Source of the DNA: Numida meleagris
Taxonomy: Eukaryota > Chordata > Aves > Galliformes > Numididae
Assembly: GCF_002078875.1 (NCBI RefSeq)
Contig: NC_034409.1
Coordinates: 103,883,226 to 103,947,225, forward strand
DNA: 64,000 bases
Direction: 5' to 3'
The translations under genes were made by a program, and so were the position numbers. Shown piece after piece: positions 1 to 13,999 of this stretch (within the stretch, counting starts at the first letter, position 1; every line of letters starts with the position of its first letter). The notes below the pieces were generated by a model. That model worked only from the letters and a program-made list of their open reading frames with translations. It was not told the DNA's origin and did no database searches.

Positions 1-3000
1 TTCTCTGCCTGGTGTTAAGAATGGCCCGGAGCAAACTTGTTAACAGTTCAGCAGCTCTGTCACTGGGAAGTGATTCACAGGGAATTCCTTAAGGCTGATA
101 ACAGCCTGAGCTATATCCTGCTCTCAAGTGTGTTGCTGCTTCTCCACCCGTTACATTAAATGCAGGTCAACTGTGCCTCCAAAGCAAAAGCAGTGGGCTC
201 AGTGCAAGTTTATTTCTAACACTGAAGTTTCCCAGCAGTGCAGACATACTGCTGGCTCTGCTCAAGCTCATATTCCATTGAATGTCAATGATGACCTGAG
301 CCACTGCCCCATCAGCTGTGACCCACGGCATCAAGAAGTGAAATGAACAGGTTCTCAGCAGGTGTAGAAGCATGCCTTCAATCTCAGTGCAGGTGGGAGG
401 ATCCTAGGACAGTGTTTGCTTTCTCTGTCTGAAGGCTGGAGTTGCCTGGGATGCCTTTAGCCTGGCTGCTCTTCTAAGCAAAATTTTCCCCAGGGATGTA
501 TTTGCATAGGTTGGCTGTTACTTGCAGCCAGGGGCTTCACCAGCGGAGAAAAAAACGCTGACCCAACCACAGCTCAGTGCTATGAAATGCTACAGCTGCA
601 ACATGCAAGCCTATGAGATGTCTGTGAGATGCATGGTCTGTTTTGGGTCTGCAGAGAGGCCAAGCTGAGCAGCTGCAAGAGCATGCAGTGCGCAGCTGGG
701 TGCTGAGGCAGTCACATTCACCCTGCTGAGGAAGTAGGACTGTGACAGGGTATCTCTGCAGAGCTGCAAATTGACATTTGAGTTCAAGCAAAGCAATTAG
801 CAGCTGCAGAGCATCTGGCACTTAATATTAGTTCTGTCTGAATAAGCATCAGAACTGACTTATGTCTGGCTATTTCCCAAGAAATACAAAAGAGTATGGG
901 TCTGTGTGTTGCAAGGTAGGCTGCAGACTGTTCTCCCAACCTGGCCGCCTCTGCACAGAGACCTGAACCAGCTAGAGATGCAGCCACAGCCCTGCCTGCT
1001 CCACCTGGGGCTGTGCCGGGTTGGGTCCCAGCAGTGGAGCTTCAGTGGGCCCCCACAGACCGCAGGGGTCTAAGAAGTAAAGAGGTGATTTTCTGTCATG
1101 TACCTAGAGGATGTGATTCTCAGCTTTGGAGCCCAGTGGAATTTTTCCTCCAATACAATGCAGGCAAATTGGTTTGCTTTGGCTAGTGGTACCTCTCTTC
1201 CCTGCTGAGTTAAAATGTGGTATTATGCAGGCAGAGGTGGATGTTAAATGACAGATGCTTGTCTCCCATTGCCATTTTCTCAGCTCTCCTAAATCAAAGG
1301 ACCTATACTTTAATTTATACCAAGAAAACATCTCCAACAATCTCTCTCTCACATTGCTGCCAAGAGCATCAGTAACCAAGCAGCAGAAACTGAGACTCCA
1401 GAGGTATATATATACCTTTAGAAAATACACTACAGCAGCAACTTCTCAGGAACTGATGATACAAAGAAGAGCCTATGCTACACTGGCAACAAAAGTCAGC
1501 ACATCACATTGCCCACCTCAGTTCTGCAAAGCTATTATAAATTTCGTCTGAAATTAAAAGGTAATGGATCTCCTGACCTCATTTCTCTGCCTGTTCATTA
1601 AAGGGATGGGTAGGTCAGACAACAGCTTTCTAGAGAGCAGAGCATTGCACAAGATAGACCCATTTGGTTCCTTCAGCTCCTGGAAATGTGTGCAACAGCA
1701 CAGCGTGCTGCAAGGCTGGATCTGAGATAGTACAGTAGGGCAGCCCAGAAGCAAGTAGGGTTCTGGGGATGGATTTGCAGTTATGCACAAGGTGCACACA
1801 TCATCTGCAACCCCTAACAAATCTTCATCCTGTCCCCACCAGCCCTTAGGCCACCCATCACTACCCACCTGAGCACCACTTCAGGTCCCTGTGACACTCT
1901 AAAGTGCAACATTTGTACTGTTGGTACAACCACTTCTTCTCAAAAGCACCAGGTAGATATCTAGTCCCCTTCCACACACCATACACACACAGCGCTATTT
2001 TGAAGTGAAAAACCCAGAAACCACCCCAAACAATATGTGGTGAATTTTATCCTCCCAGATGCAGCTGCCTTGGGCTCACACCCAGTCCGACAGAGCAGGC
2101 AAACACTGTCGTGACTGGAACAGCAAACAAAAACTGGTGGGTGAAAGCCCTGCTCCCCCTTCTCCTTCATCAGTTCAGCCCTGCAACGTTTGCCATCAGC
2201 CCCAGCTCTCATCCCCAGCACGGTACACACCTGGCAACAAAGCTTGGCTGGATGCAAGGCTCCACGCTCTCCTGGGGGAAAGGAAGGTGTGAGCCCTGGG
2301 AAGACCACGAGCTGTCTGCAGGCAGAGGTTGTCTTCTGGCTTCTGCAGGGACAGCAGCTAGGCTGTCACTGTCCCTATCCCTGGGATCAGTGCAAAAGGT
2401 AAGAGGCAAACAGGAAAACATACAGGCTGGGGGAGGGCAGTAGCCTGTGGCATGGGCCAGCCTCCTGCTGCAAGGTGTGGGCACTGGCCATCGGTGCCAG
2501 GTAAGTGGGAGGTACTGGGGGCAACTGCAGGTGGGACCCAGCCCTGGTAGGTGCTGCTGTGGGGTGGTGGTGAGGCAGCATGAAGGGAAGCATTTCCAGG
2601 GCTGCCCCTTCAATACAACAGCAACAGCTTGCTCCAGGGGGCATTGGCTGACCCCCACCTATCACCCCAAAAGAGCAGCTTTCCATGCAAGAAGAAATGT
2701 CTGCCATCACCCCTTAGCTAAAAGGGAGTCATTAAAACACATCTGGAACCTCTAAAATGAATCTAATAGCTTTGCAGGGCAGCTGCATTTAAACACATGC
2801 AGACAGTGCTGGCAGTGTGTGATAATAAGCTCCGGTGCAGCTCCCCAGGCACACCCCAACTGAGGACAGCAGAAGCTCCAGCTCACCTCAGCTCTACTGT
2901 GTGCTGCTGCCAGGGTGACTGCTGGAGAGGAGAAGTGAGAGGATGACTGAGGAATGGGTGGAAGCAGTGTCTTAATGTCTTCTCTTGATTCCTTTCAGGA

Positions 3001-3046
3001 GCTTTGTTCTATGCTTTTGGTGCAGTGGGGGTTGTAGTCCCTGCTT
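1..3046. other. Intergenic flank, no gene seen
   Basis: Moderately GC-rich, CpG-poor DNA. The open frames present (up to about 150 codons near 2.2-2.7 kb) overlap on both strands, are low in complexity and match no family I know. I recognise no repeats. Confidence 0.6.
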
Positions 3047-3154
3047 TCTGAGCAACCTGGTGTAACTGTAGGTGTCCCTGCTCATAGCAGGGGAGTTGGA
3101 CCAGATGGCCTTTAAGGGTCCCTTCCAATTCAAACAATTCTGTGACTGTGATTC
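3047..3154 (+). mobile_element. CR1 LINE 3' end fragment
   Basis: It contains the typical tail: GTAGGTGTCCCTGCTCATAG, then GGGAGTTGGACCAGATGGCC, then GGTCCCTTCCAATTCAAAC, ending in a short ATTCTGTGA-type repeat. This is a 5'-truncated copy in plus orientation. Confidence 0.85.
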
Positions 3155-3751
3155 ACTGCCCATGGCATTGCTGTATCCCATCTAGGAGAAGATTGTTAAA
3201 AGAAGATGCTTAAAGGTTGGGCAGCGGCTAATTAGCAAAGCAGTGCACTGCTTGGTAAACACAATGGTCAAATCCTCCGGCAGTGCAGAGGGATCAACAA
3301 TAGGGCTAAGGGTGCTGTGTCTGCAGGTGGAGAAGACAGGGTCTTGCATGCTCCCTCCTCTGCTTCTGGGAAGTGTTAGCACACTGAAAGGTACACCCTA
3401 AAACTGGAGAGGGTCAACAAGGAGGTGAGAAGAGGAAGAGGAAAAGGAGGACGCACATCACCAGTGACAGCAGACAAGGAGCAGTCAAGTCCTGTTTCCT
3501 CTTTGCAGGAGAAATTTGGGAGAAAATTAGATCACTTCCTCTTCCCATGGCTGAACAGTCAGGAACGTGTTGGGAAAGAGGAATGCTGCTCAACGTGGGC
3601 TGGCAGCTGCGACCTTCATTTCAGAGAGAGAGCTGCCTGGACACAGACATGGCACACAATAAAGCCACTCTGAGCCAAGGTTCAGTGACAGCTGAGCCAC
3701 AGCACTGTGTGCAGGTTTGGCACCACAGTACGAAAACGACATAAAACTGTT

Positions 3752-4055
3752 AAAGTGCCCAAAGAAGGGCTGCAAAAATGGTGAAGGGTCTGGAGGGCAA
3801 GGTGTGTGAGGAGCAGCTGAGGCCCCTCGGTGTGTCCAGCCCAGAGCAGAGGAGCTGAGGGGAGGCCTCATGGCGGCTGCAGCTCCTCACAGGGAGCGGA
3901 GGGGCAGCGCTGAGCTCTGCTCTCTGGTGACAGAGACAGGGCCCGAGGGAACGGCATGGGGTTTCAGTTTCAGATGGTGCTGTGTGGAGCTCGAAGTTGC
4001 ACTCGGTGACCCTTGTGGGTCCCTTCCAGCTTGGGATATTCTGTGCTTCTATGAA
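3752..4055 (+). mobile_element. CR1 LINE fragment (internally shortened), with 3' end
   Basis: Starts in the segment reading as GAAGGGCTGCAAAAATGG and runs through GGAGGCCTCATGGCGGCTGC and the GCAGAGCTGAGCTCTGC-like stretch, then jumps to the 3' tail GGGTCCCTTCCAGCTTGGGA with ATTCTGTGCTTCTATGA. The middle part present in full copies is missing. The local GC rise and the apparent ORFs on both strands come from this element. Confidence 0.85.
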
Positions 4056-7026
4056 AGCAAGGATTGATTTGGAAAGATCTTGAGTTCTGTGTGAGATCAC
4101 ACTTCCTCTGCCATGAAAACTCCACTACAGCTGGGAGGATTACGTCTTTGTTACACAAGACCAAATCCATTTTATTTTTTTTAGAAACATCCACGTTACT
4201 CCTATTTGACTTTGGTGGGACCTGACAGGGTGATTATTTTTTTAATATAACAAAGGAAATATACAAAAGCTAGGCTCAAAGCCACAAAACCACTTTGCCC
4301 TCCCTGATCTGTCAATAGCCACAGGTTTCAATTTCTTCTCTGTAATGACAACATGCAGAGTGACTGGATCCGTCAGAAAGTAAATGCATCACATCTCTTG
4401 AAGGTGGTAAGGAACATTTTGCAAGTACAGGTGTGTGCAGATCTCTTGAACCCATCTTTTGATGGCGGTAGAGAAAATTTTTAAAAAGGTCTTAGTGTAG
4501 TTTTGAGAAAATAAATGATGTAGCAGGTGTGAGGATAGAGAATCTAGTTTGTTCATTCAATGACTCCATGCTCTGTCCTAGAAAGGTTGCTGCTGTGGCT
4601 TTTTCACATAAGGAGATAAAGTCTAATGTCCAGGAGATCATTATCTTTGGGACTTTCCCATGCATATTACATTAATCCCTCAAAACCAGATGAAATCACT
4701 GGAAAGTTGCACAAACTCTTAGTTGCAGAGTTTTACTGGGCTTACTACCAAGGCCCCAACCAGAAACAAAAGGGCTCAGAAGTGACTCAGAAGGTGCCTT
4801 TTGTCTCCTCTGGTCCTGCACTGACCTGAGCTGTGCCCAGCTCACCTCTGCTTCCTCACATCCGGTCTAGGGGTGGACAGATGGGACTCTAGTCCCATGC
4901 TCCGTTCCAAGAAGGACTTCCCACCAAATGGAATTGGTCTAGCCCTTTGGGACAACCTCCAATTTAACCCACACTCTGTAGAAATGACTTTGAATGGGGG
5001 TTATCCGAGCCATCTTGCAAAGGATGGGTTTTCAAGAAAACCATAGCATGGGTTTTCAGCAAATGAAGCTCGAGTTGGAGAGCCAACAACAAAACTACCC
5101 TGAATGATGTGTAATGTTTAGCAAACCTAATTAGTGACACTAATTCAATCACTGCTATCTCTGCACCGACTCAAATGCATCCAACTCATAAAAGCCAGGA
5201 CATGGACCACCTGCTTCCCACTTGTGCATGACTCTGCCATTACACAGCCACAACAGAGGGTCACTTGGCTGCAGGAGCAGGAGAAATGCCACAGATGCTG
5301 CTCGTCAGCATAGCTGCAGCAAAGCAGAAAGAGCTGCATGGATTTATACCAGCTGGGAAAGTGGGTTTGCAGTTTGCAGTCAGCCAAAAAGATATAATTT
5401 AGACTTTATAAAACCACAATGTTATATTACAAATATGCTGACACCTGCAGCATTTGGAGAAGTTTCCAGCCCTTCACAGCAAGGTTAAACTCAATTCTCT
5501 TCCACTGAAGTGTAATTTCTGGATTGAAGTGTTACATTCTTATGATGATGATTCAAATGAGTCATCCCCAATCAACAAGCAATCATTGCTTTAATGACCA
5601 GACAGGGAAAATGCGGTTTAGCGGTGACCGACGCTGCAGTTTCTTCTTCTGACTGCTCACCAAGGACTGTGGGAAGGATGCATCATGAGCTCCAAACTTG
5701 TATCTAGCCCAGAATGTATCTCCTGAGAGCTGGCTGTAGGTACCAGCTCCAGCAGGACCTGTGCGGTGGTTTCTGCTCCTTCCCAATGACACTGTTGTGG
5801 GCACTCTGTGTTTCTGCTCGGTGCTTGGCAAGCAGCTGGCCACATCTGAACAGCCACCGGCAGCACTGGCACCCAGCAGCGGGGCACACTGCTTTCCAAA
5901 TATCCCGTTCCCAGCCCTAGGGATCTGGGAAGGCTCCTTGACCAAGGAAGGCGAAAGGGTCATTTTCTTCTGAGCAGCCGTGGAGCAGCACAGGCACACC
6001 CAGGTCAGCCTGTGAGGCACTGCCTTGGAAAGTAGGTGATATGACTAACAGCTCCATGGGGATGCAGGCTGACCCTTATCTCCCATTTCTGATACACTGC
6101 TGTAACCTCAGAGCCACTACCGGCAAACTAAGAGCTGGTGACCAAAAGCACGTGCTTCAAGAAGTGCAATCCTATCCATCCTGCAAACACCTACTGAGCT
6201 GCACACACATCTCCAGCCAAGGAGCGACTGAACTTGGCATCCCCAGTGCAGACTGGTCCAGCGCTCACATTGATCGCAGCTCATGTTGTGGTCACAGTGC
6301 CTGAAAGACCTTCTCTGCTCGACTGCTATGAAGGAAGGGCAGGAAAAGAGAGGAGAGCTCTGTGCTGCCATGAACGGCCAGAAGGAGCCATGTGCACAAG
6401 AGGCTTCCCACGTCTTCTTCCTCAGGGCGTCTGCCGGGGATGAGGTGCTCATTTGCTATAAGGGCTTTAAAAAGGTGGGGCTACATATGCCTTCCAAAAT
6501 AAAGGACTATCTTGAGATTCAGACACTCTGAGGGAGGATTTAAAGATGCTGTCTAAAGTTTTCACTTAAATCAGGTGCAAGTGCCAAAGCTATATACTCA
6601 TAAAAATAAAACATTATGAGCAAAGAGCAAACAGTGCAGTGGAAAAGCACTGCAGACCTCCACACTTTGATAATGGTGACATACTAACTCTAATTAGTGA
6701 ATGGAAAATACTGTAAACTTTCTCCTCCTTTGGAGTTCACAGAAGTTGAAACTCATTTAGAAATCAAAATGACACACTTCCAAAGAGCTCATACACAGCA
6801 GATGGGAATAGCATACATTGTCGCTTATCCCACCCAACCAAGTAAAGACAATATAGTCCGAAAGAAAACCTTTCTCCCTGCTTATACCCAGGGTTTTATC
6901 TGCAACTCAACATGGAGGCTCTGCTGCTGCTGCAGGAGGCTGGAGGGTGGCAGTGTGCAATGCCCAGCGCAGCCTGAGCTTAGGACCCAAGAGGAGCAGC
7001 AGTGCCCTGGCTGAGTGAGGGGCTCC

Positions 7027-7110
7027 CAGAGAATCTTAGAATATCCTGAGTCGAAGGGACTCACAAGGATCACCAAGTCCAACTCTGGGTTCCACACAGC
7101 ACCACCCAAA
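7027..7110 (-). mobile_element. CR1 LINE 3' tail, minus orientation
   Basis: Reads as the reverse complement of a CR1 tail: AGAATATCCTGAGTCGAAGG, then CACAAGGATCACCAAGTCCA and the CACACAGCACCACCC segment. About 85 bp remain. Confidence 0.75.
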
Positions 7111-9152
7111 ATTGTTCTCCTTTTGGCAGTAGGTTGATTAAGCAATAATAACAATATTGAACCTTTGGCTTTTCCTCCACTGTGTCCAGCCACCACAGAG
7201 AGAGTTTCATACCCATGTTTTTATCAGCATCTCTCCTCATTCACCAAGTAGAGATGGTTTATGCTCAGAAACCAGTTTTGCTGGCAGCGCTGCCAGAAGA
7301 AAGCAAGATCAAAGATCCTGTGCTGGTACAATAGCATTAGCTGTCCAAACATCTCTTACAATCTCCCAAGAATCTGCACAAAATTGCTAGGCTAAGGGCA
7401 TGAGGCTTTGCTGTGCACTGAGAAGGGAATTCTCAAAAATTCACCCATTCAGAAAAGGTACCAGGTCGTGGGGGAAGGGAAATCTTGTATCCTGGGAAGC
7501 CAAAATGCAAAATACCTTTCCAGTCATTTCAGTGAAATAATGAAAGTTATATCCCCACACATGCCACCCACAGCTTCCTGTGCTTGCAAGCAATGTGAGG
7601 TCCAACTTTGCCCGTGTTATCAAGGAAGGCTTTCAAAGGCAGTGCTATTCCTGGCTTTTTTTGTTCTTTTCTTCTTTTAAAGAAGCTGTGTGTTTTACAG
7701 TCAGGTATAGATAAGCTTCTCCCCAGAAGCAGGCACACATATCTCCCCACTATGCCTTTTTCCCCCTTGAGCAAACACCAGATGCGAGCAGCATGAGCAA
7801 ACTGCCACCCTCCAAACCTTGAGACGCTTTGTGTTTCTGACTCACTGACCCGTGGCTGCCCACCCTGGGACACGCTCCCTCCAGGCTCACAGCTACACTC
7901 CTGCAGCCAGATCAGAAGCACAAGCACAGATTTACACTGTCCTAAGCCTCTCATCTCTCCTTTTGCATATATTCATATTCATATATCTCCAGTTTTGCAT
8001 ATATTCAACCGTGTTAGCATGAGCAAGATTTCTCCCAGGGAAGGAGCCGCTGCTGTCCCCAAAAGTGCCCAGCTGCCTTCTTGGGAAGGTGGAGGGAGAG
8101 CTGGGCTCATGGTTGCTTTGTGCCCAGGGGAGAAGGTGGGTGGATGTGGGGACCCAATTTTTCTTCAGCTGAAGGGAACTCACTTGGCTCTGAATATTAG
8201 GAAATGTTTGGGCTACATAACAACTTGTGTGCAGCTTCATAAACCAAAGGGCAAGACAATTCCTTGGTTAGTACATGAGCACAGATGGAATATGTTTCTC
8301 CTGCAATCACAGTCAAATAGAAGGAAATGAAGTTCTGGGTCTTAAGAACAGAATGCATGCGAAAGGCAGTACGAGAGCAGTGCTGCTCCACCTGGAGCCA
8401 GCACTTTCCACCAGGTTGCTCTTCACTCTGTCAAGCATTTCAGAGGAAAAGGGTGTGGAGTGACTCAGAAGAAGGGAATATCTGAGAGGGCACTCAGCAT
8501 CTGAAATGCCTTGAAGCAATGTGATTCATTTCTTCCAGGAAACAATGACCAGCTCCTATGTCCAAACAGCTGTAAATGGCCATTTCTTTTAATCCATTTC
8601 TTTGTCTTACAGTGGCCAGAACATGTATAGGGAAAACTGGTAAGAAACTAGTGTTGGGCAATGCATTGCTTGATATAGGCCCTTGGCTACCACCAGCCAC
8701 TGCTGCAGCAGGTTCTCCATTCACACAGCCACGTGCTGTTAGGTGATTCCCTGTGTCTTGCTGAAATTAGAGATGAGAGCAACCTACACAAACTAAGAAC
8801 ACGTTGAAAACATCTAGGCATTTTCCTAACCAAGAGGAGTGTGGAACAACAAACACTGAGGTAGCATCAAATGAGCGTGCCTCTGGTTGGACATTTCCGT
8901 TTTGCTGAGGTACTGATACCACTGACGTGTTCATTATAATACACTGCCACTTAACCAGAAGGGCACTGCAAATAATAAGACAATGACCATAAATTCTTCT
9001 ATGATAGCAACGCTACTGCAGCATGCGTTGGGTCCCTTCCATCCCCTAGAGCTTCTTACACCTTGCCCGTCCCCACCATACCTGAGCACTCCCAGCTGTG
9101 CTAACATGGCTGCTGCCATTTTATTCTTTTGTCTAGAGGCAAAGAACAGAAC

Positions 9153-9477
9153 TGTGGAATCATCTAGGCTGGAGAAAGCTTTCAAGATCGTCAGAAGTCC
9201 AACCATCCTACCAAAAGTCCCACCACTAAACCATGTCCCTTAGCACCACATCCACACATTTCAGAAGTACCTCCAGGGCTGGGGACTCCACCACTTACCT
9301 GAACAGCCCATTCCAGTGCTAGACCACCCTCTGTGTGAGAAATTCTTCTCGATAGCCAATCTGTGCATCCCTGGTGCAACTTGAGGCCGTTTCCTCACAT
9401 CCTCTCACTTGTCACTTGAGAAAAGAGACCGACACCCACCTCGCTGCAGCCTCCTTTCAGGTAGCTGTCGAGCAAGG
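9153..9477 (-). mobile_element. CR1 LINE fragment, minus orientation
   Basis: About 325 bp: GGAATCATCTAGGCTGGAGA tail, AGTCCAACCATCCTACC, the CCACATCCACACATTTC block and the GACCGACACCCACCTCGCTG block in order, as in reverse-complement CR1. Diverged by several indels. Confidence 0.85.
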
Positions 9478-11181
9478 TGCAGGACTGATGGAGAAGAAAT
9501 GCTGGCCGTGCCAAAACCACCATCTCATTTCTCCTCCCTTTCAAATAAAAACACTTCTTGGCTGTCACCTACCTGCAGTGGCTGTCCCCAGCGGCCTGTG
9601 GATGCAGGAGCGCAAGTCAGCAACGTGTGGGGGGGTCAGTGCTGGCCGTGCCAGTGTGGAATGGAGGGAGGTTGCCCACGGGCATGAGGCTTAACTAGAC
9701 TTGCTGTGGGCTGAAGTTATGCAAATTTACTTAATCAGCACTTAACTCCTTACCTCAGAGCAGAGCCCACAATACAGGGTGAAGAGGAGATTGGTGATAT
9801 GAAGTGTAACACGAACTCTATTACTCAGCCGCTCCTTTCTTCAAGGCAACTCCTTTTCCTTTAGCATCATGAGTTTTAATCGCAGCTTCCTCATAGCAGA
9901 GACCTCATTTCTCATTTACCTTGAAAACCTCTCGCAGAGTTTGGGCATGATATAATTAGAGGCAATGATGATAATTAATCGATTTTTGAAGTTGCCATCT
10001 CTCTCCAGTGCGTCTAATGAATGTCAAGAGATAGAGCTTCCCAGAAGTGCCAGAGGCTGTAGCTCCACCTAATGACATCGCTGAAAGCGAACCTCAAATG
10101 CATGCTGAAAGAGATTAATGGTGGTAGATAGGCGGACGGTGCTGGAGAACATATAAGCTAATGGTTCACATGGCTGGTAGACAAGTGCAGCGATGGGGAG
10201 AGGGATATTGAAGCATAGCCCAAGAGTTTCATGCCAACCCACTGAAATCCATGGCTTGGTGATTAGCAGTATGTATACCGCCAGCCTTGAAACCTCAGCT
10301 TGTTGACCTGCTTGGTTTCTTACTGTGCAGCCACAAAAGAAAGAGGATCAGAGCCACACCAGCAGCGCCAGTTAGCAGCAGGCTCAGGGCAAGGACCCAG
10401 CTCCTGCGGTGGTTTGCTCACAGCTTGGCTGACAGCTGTGACCTCAAAGGCACACCCACAGAACCTGGTGGCTTCCTCAGAGCTGTGAAATGTTTTTATT
10501 CCACACCACTGGCTCCTACGCTGGCAAGGGAACAAAAATCTGCTTCTGCTGCCATCCCAGAGGAGGGGCATTACTAGACCACAGAGTCCTGCTTCCACCA
10601 CCTCCACAATTTCTATCCCTAATACATTCTACTACACCCAAATCAGAAATGCACTCACAGGAGCAGAAGCTTTGGGCCTGCAGATTGGTGGGACTTAATG
10701 CAGAGCAGCATGCTGCCTCCTGCCTGCCCCACCTCCCCACACCTTCCTCACTCTGGGGCTTTGAGTATTCATACACATACATTTTAAATGTGCACACGTG
10801 AACATTTTTTCTACACACCGCATATTTGCATTACTTTGGGCATTTCTTTTCCTCCTAAGCAAACAACCCTTCTTAGTTTTTTGAATTCCCTCCCACTCAT
10901 AACAGTGGTCTAGGCATGGAGCGAATCTGTCCCTCCTTAAATGAGGCTGTCATGCATCCCTCTCCCTTTAAATAAGGGGCTATTGCTAAGCTCACAATTT
11001 CCGTTCTTTCTCACCAAACAGCAAGGCTGAAGCTCATTCTGGCTCTGGCCTGGAGCTGGCAGACATGACCTCATTTGCCCACACTCTCTGTGTGCCATCT
11101 GGAACAAGCCACACTCAGCCACAGCCTACAGATAGCATCTCCTCAAGCAAACGGTGAGGTGACCTCAGCCAGAGTGTTTGT

Positions 11182-11338
11182 GAAATGCTTCTGTCCCTGG
11201 AAGTGCTCAAGAGCCGTGTGGATGTGGCACTGAGGGACGTGGTCAGTGGGCATGGTGGGGGTGGGCTGATGGTTGGACTAGGTGATCTTAGAGGTCTTTT
11301 CCAACCTTAATGATTCTGTGATTCTCTTCTATGATTCT
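11182..11338 (+). mobile_element. CR1 LINE 3' end fragment
   Basis: Contains CTGTCCCTGGAAGTGCTCAA, GTGGATGTGGCACTGAGGGA, TTGGACTAGGTGATCTTAGA and TTTTCCAACCTTAATGATTC, with the terminal ATTCTATGATTCT repeat. A well-conserved tail in plus orientation. Confidence 0.9.
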
Positions 11339-12170
11339 AAAATGGCTGGAATTCATGACACATTTCTGACTGAACATGTGCATTTTCATCATTGGAAAGT
11401 AAACATCCCCAGAGAACGCGCTGCCATTAAATGAAAAGGTGGCAGCTAAAAATGAAGTTTCAGAGTCACGTGCACAAAGATGCTCAAATGTGAGCTGCCA
11501 TACACTCCATCACACCAAGGTGAGAGCCTCGTGCCAAGCAGCAGGCCCATTTTATTTAGAAAACTGGATGTAGTTTCAACGAACATTTTCCCTGAGCAGT
11601 GGTATTACTCGACCATGCCATTCATAATACAGTGACTAAATGATTTACTAATTTTAAGCCTACTTTGTTTATTCCACACCAGGAAATGGAAAATGTGAAT
11701 TCCTGTTGTTCAGCTCCTGCACCAGATATAGTACATTATTCCTTTCGTTTGGAAAGTTTTGTTTCCAAACAGTATCCATTACTCAAACTGTATTAATGCA
11801 ACAAATGTACCATCCAAATAGTTTCCAGTAGATCTCACCCAGAGGATGTTTTTTTTCTGGTGCTAAGAGCAGCTACACTCATGTCAAAAAGCTCCAGTTA
11901 GCGTCACCTTTTATCTCAAATGTTTTTAAAAATAAATAATTGAGGGTCTCGTTTGCTCAGAAGTTATGACCACCAATGATTCACTTCCTACAAGTGTCAT
12001 ATGGACACCTTGGTCAGGGAGGACCTCAGGAAGCTACTCAGATATTTTAGCACTTCGGTTCTAGGTACTTCTTCTGAACCCAAAGTGCTTGGTTTGAGCT
12101 TTGTGGAGCACTGCATGCTGAGTCCCCAGCTGCCTGAGCTTCTGTCCCTTCCTACACCATGCCAGTCACT

Positions 12171-12280
12171 CCTGAGCAGCCTGATCTGGTGGGTGGCAGC
12201 CCTGCCCATGGCAAGTGGTTGGAACTCGATGATCTTTAAAGTCCCTTCCAACTCAAGCCGTTCTATGATTCTGTGATGAT
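12171..12280 (+). mobile_element. CR1 LINE 3' end fragment
   Basis: CTGAGCAGCCTGATCTGGTG, GGCAGCCCTGCCCATGGCA, GTTGGAACTCGATGATCTTT and GTCCCTTCCAACTCAAGCC lead into ATTCTGTGATGAT. Sequence just to the left (12000-12170) may be older CR1 but I could not confirm it. Confidence 0.85.
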
Positions 12281-13796
12281 TTCCTCAATGGTCCACTGAT
12301 GAGCAATCAAAGCAAAACCCCCAGGAGGCCAGAGGCATCCTAGCAGCAGCAGGTCCCGGGGATCCCCATGGCTCAGAGAGCCCATCCAGCTGTCCTGACA
12401 CCGAGTCCCAATGACCAAGGCTCCTGGAGCTTCACCATGGGGCAGTGGAAGGCTAGGAGGTGGATGAATGCCTGAAACGTTCCCATAGAAGGTACCTATT
12501 GTTTGTAAATCTCCTCCACTCAGCGCTAGCAAAGCTGATCTTTAATATCTTCAGTGTTTCTCATCCTCAACAAAAAGTAATAATGCTTCTGATGGCAAAT
12601 AAATTAAACACACTGACAGCCGTGACTTAATTTTGGAGATGAGACAGCATCAAAGAGAAAAGATTGCCTTTAAAAGTAGAGCTTTCCAAGACAAAGCAGC
12701 AGCGTGAAAACAGTACCTTCACTCACTCCATCACAACCGGTATCACCTTAACACTATGTCTCCAGTTCAAATTAACTCCTTCGGGTTTCCACAAAAGAGA
12801 AAAATCTTCCCGCATTTTTTTTTTTTTTAATCTCACCCATCTAATTAAACCAACAGGTGCTTGTATTCTAAATGCCGCTGTGTCACACCAGTGAATGACC
12901 CAGGACATCAAAATCACTTAAAGACAACAAGAAACAAAACCCAAGTTGACTCTGTCCCTCCTGATGAAGATAACAGAGCAAACTCACACCTGGCCAATGG
13001 GAAACAAGCCAAGATACCAATGCTCTTAATGAATGCTGCAGCACCAAGCACTCAGAGGGACCAAGGAATAAGTAAGTCATCCACATGGGGCAATCAATAG
13101 AGGTGCTAAGATGGAATACACACTGATGAAGATACAGATGCTCCATTTGCAATACCTGCTCTGTGCTGGAGGAGGAGGGTGGAGGTGAAAGGACCTCACA
13201 CATACTATCTCCCACCCTGGGCTGGGTGCCTTGGCTGCCACGAGCTGCAGCTGCTCTGTCACAGCACCTTCGTGTGACTCCGCCCTCCTGTTTAAAGCTT
13301 TCCTTTCTTCTGCATGGCCATCATTAAATTTTACAGATTATAAAAGTTCATTTAAAGTGCAGATGTGTACACGGATTCCATTTATGATTTGCTGCACTCA
13401 GCATATCTTGCTGCTGGTAGGCATGACTCCCACTGGAATAAAGGTCATGGGCAACAGCTACCGCCAAGCAATGAACACTGCATGGGCAAACTTTCTGGAC
13501 AGACACAATCCTTTGGCTTTATTTATAGAAGAGGAACACCAGTCAGGGCATTAGGTACTGGAGTACCTCCAAACAAGAAGGGCCTTTTAAGTCAAACTTG
13601 CATGAACCAATCCAGTTGTCTGCAAAATAAAAAAAATTGTCTTTTCTTTTTTTCCAAACCCCAGGGCTGGGTGCCTGAGGCAGCTGCCACATGGAGAGCC
13701 CCCTCACTCATAGCCTGGCCAACAAAATAAAAATCCCCTGGAGCTTCAGTTTGTTTGATAGCACTCCTGTTAACTAATGCTAAAACAGTGGAAATT

Positions 13797-13960
13797 GTAG
13801 AATCATTGAGTGGAAGGGTCCTTTATAGGCCATCTGGTCCAACCCCCTTGCAGTGAGCAGGGACACCTACAGCTCCATCAGGTGCTCAGAGCCCCATCCA
13901 GCCTGACCTTGAGTGTCTCCAGGAATGGGGCATCCACCGCCTCTCTGGGCAACCTGTCCT
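13797..13960 (-). mobile_element. CR1 LINE 3' end fragment, minus orientation
   Basis: Reverse-complement tail: TAGAATCATTGAGTGGAAGG, CATCTGGTCCAACCCCCTTG, GCAGGGACACCTACAGCTCC and CCATCCAGCCTGACCTTGAG, ending in the CTCTCTGGGCAACCTGT block. Confidence 0.9.
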
Positions 13961-13999
13961 TATAATGCTCTAACAGAAATATGTTATTTGGATTAAAAA

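Noticed and set aside
2209..2710. Long overlapping minus-strand frames rich in cysteine, proline and serine
   Set aside because: GC-rich DNA has few stops. The translations are low-complexity, overlap in several frames and match no family.
5583..6020. 145-codon minus-strand frame
   Set aside because: No known domain and shorter frames overlap it on both strands. I cannot support it as a gene.
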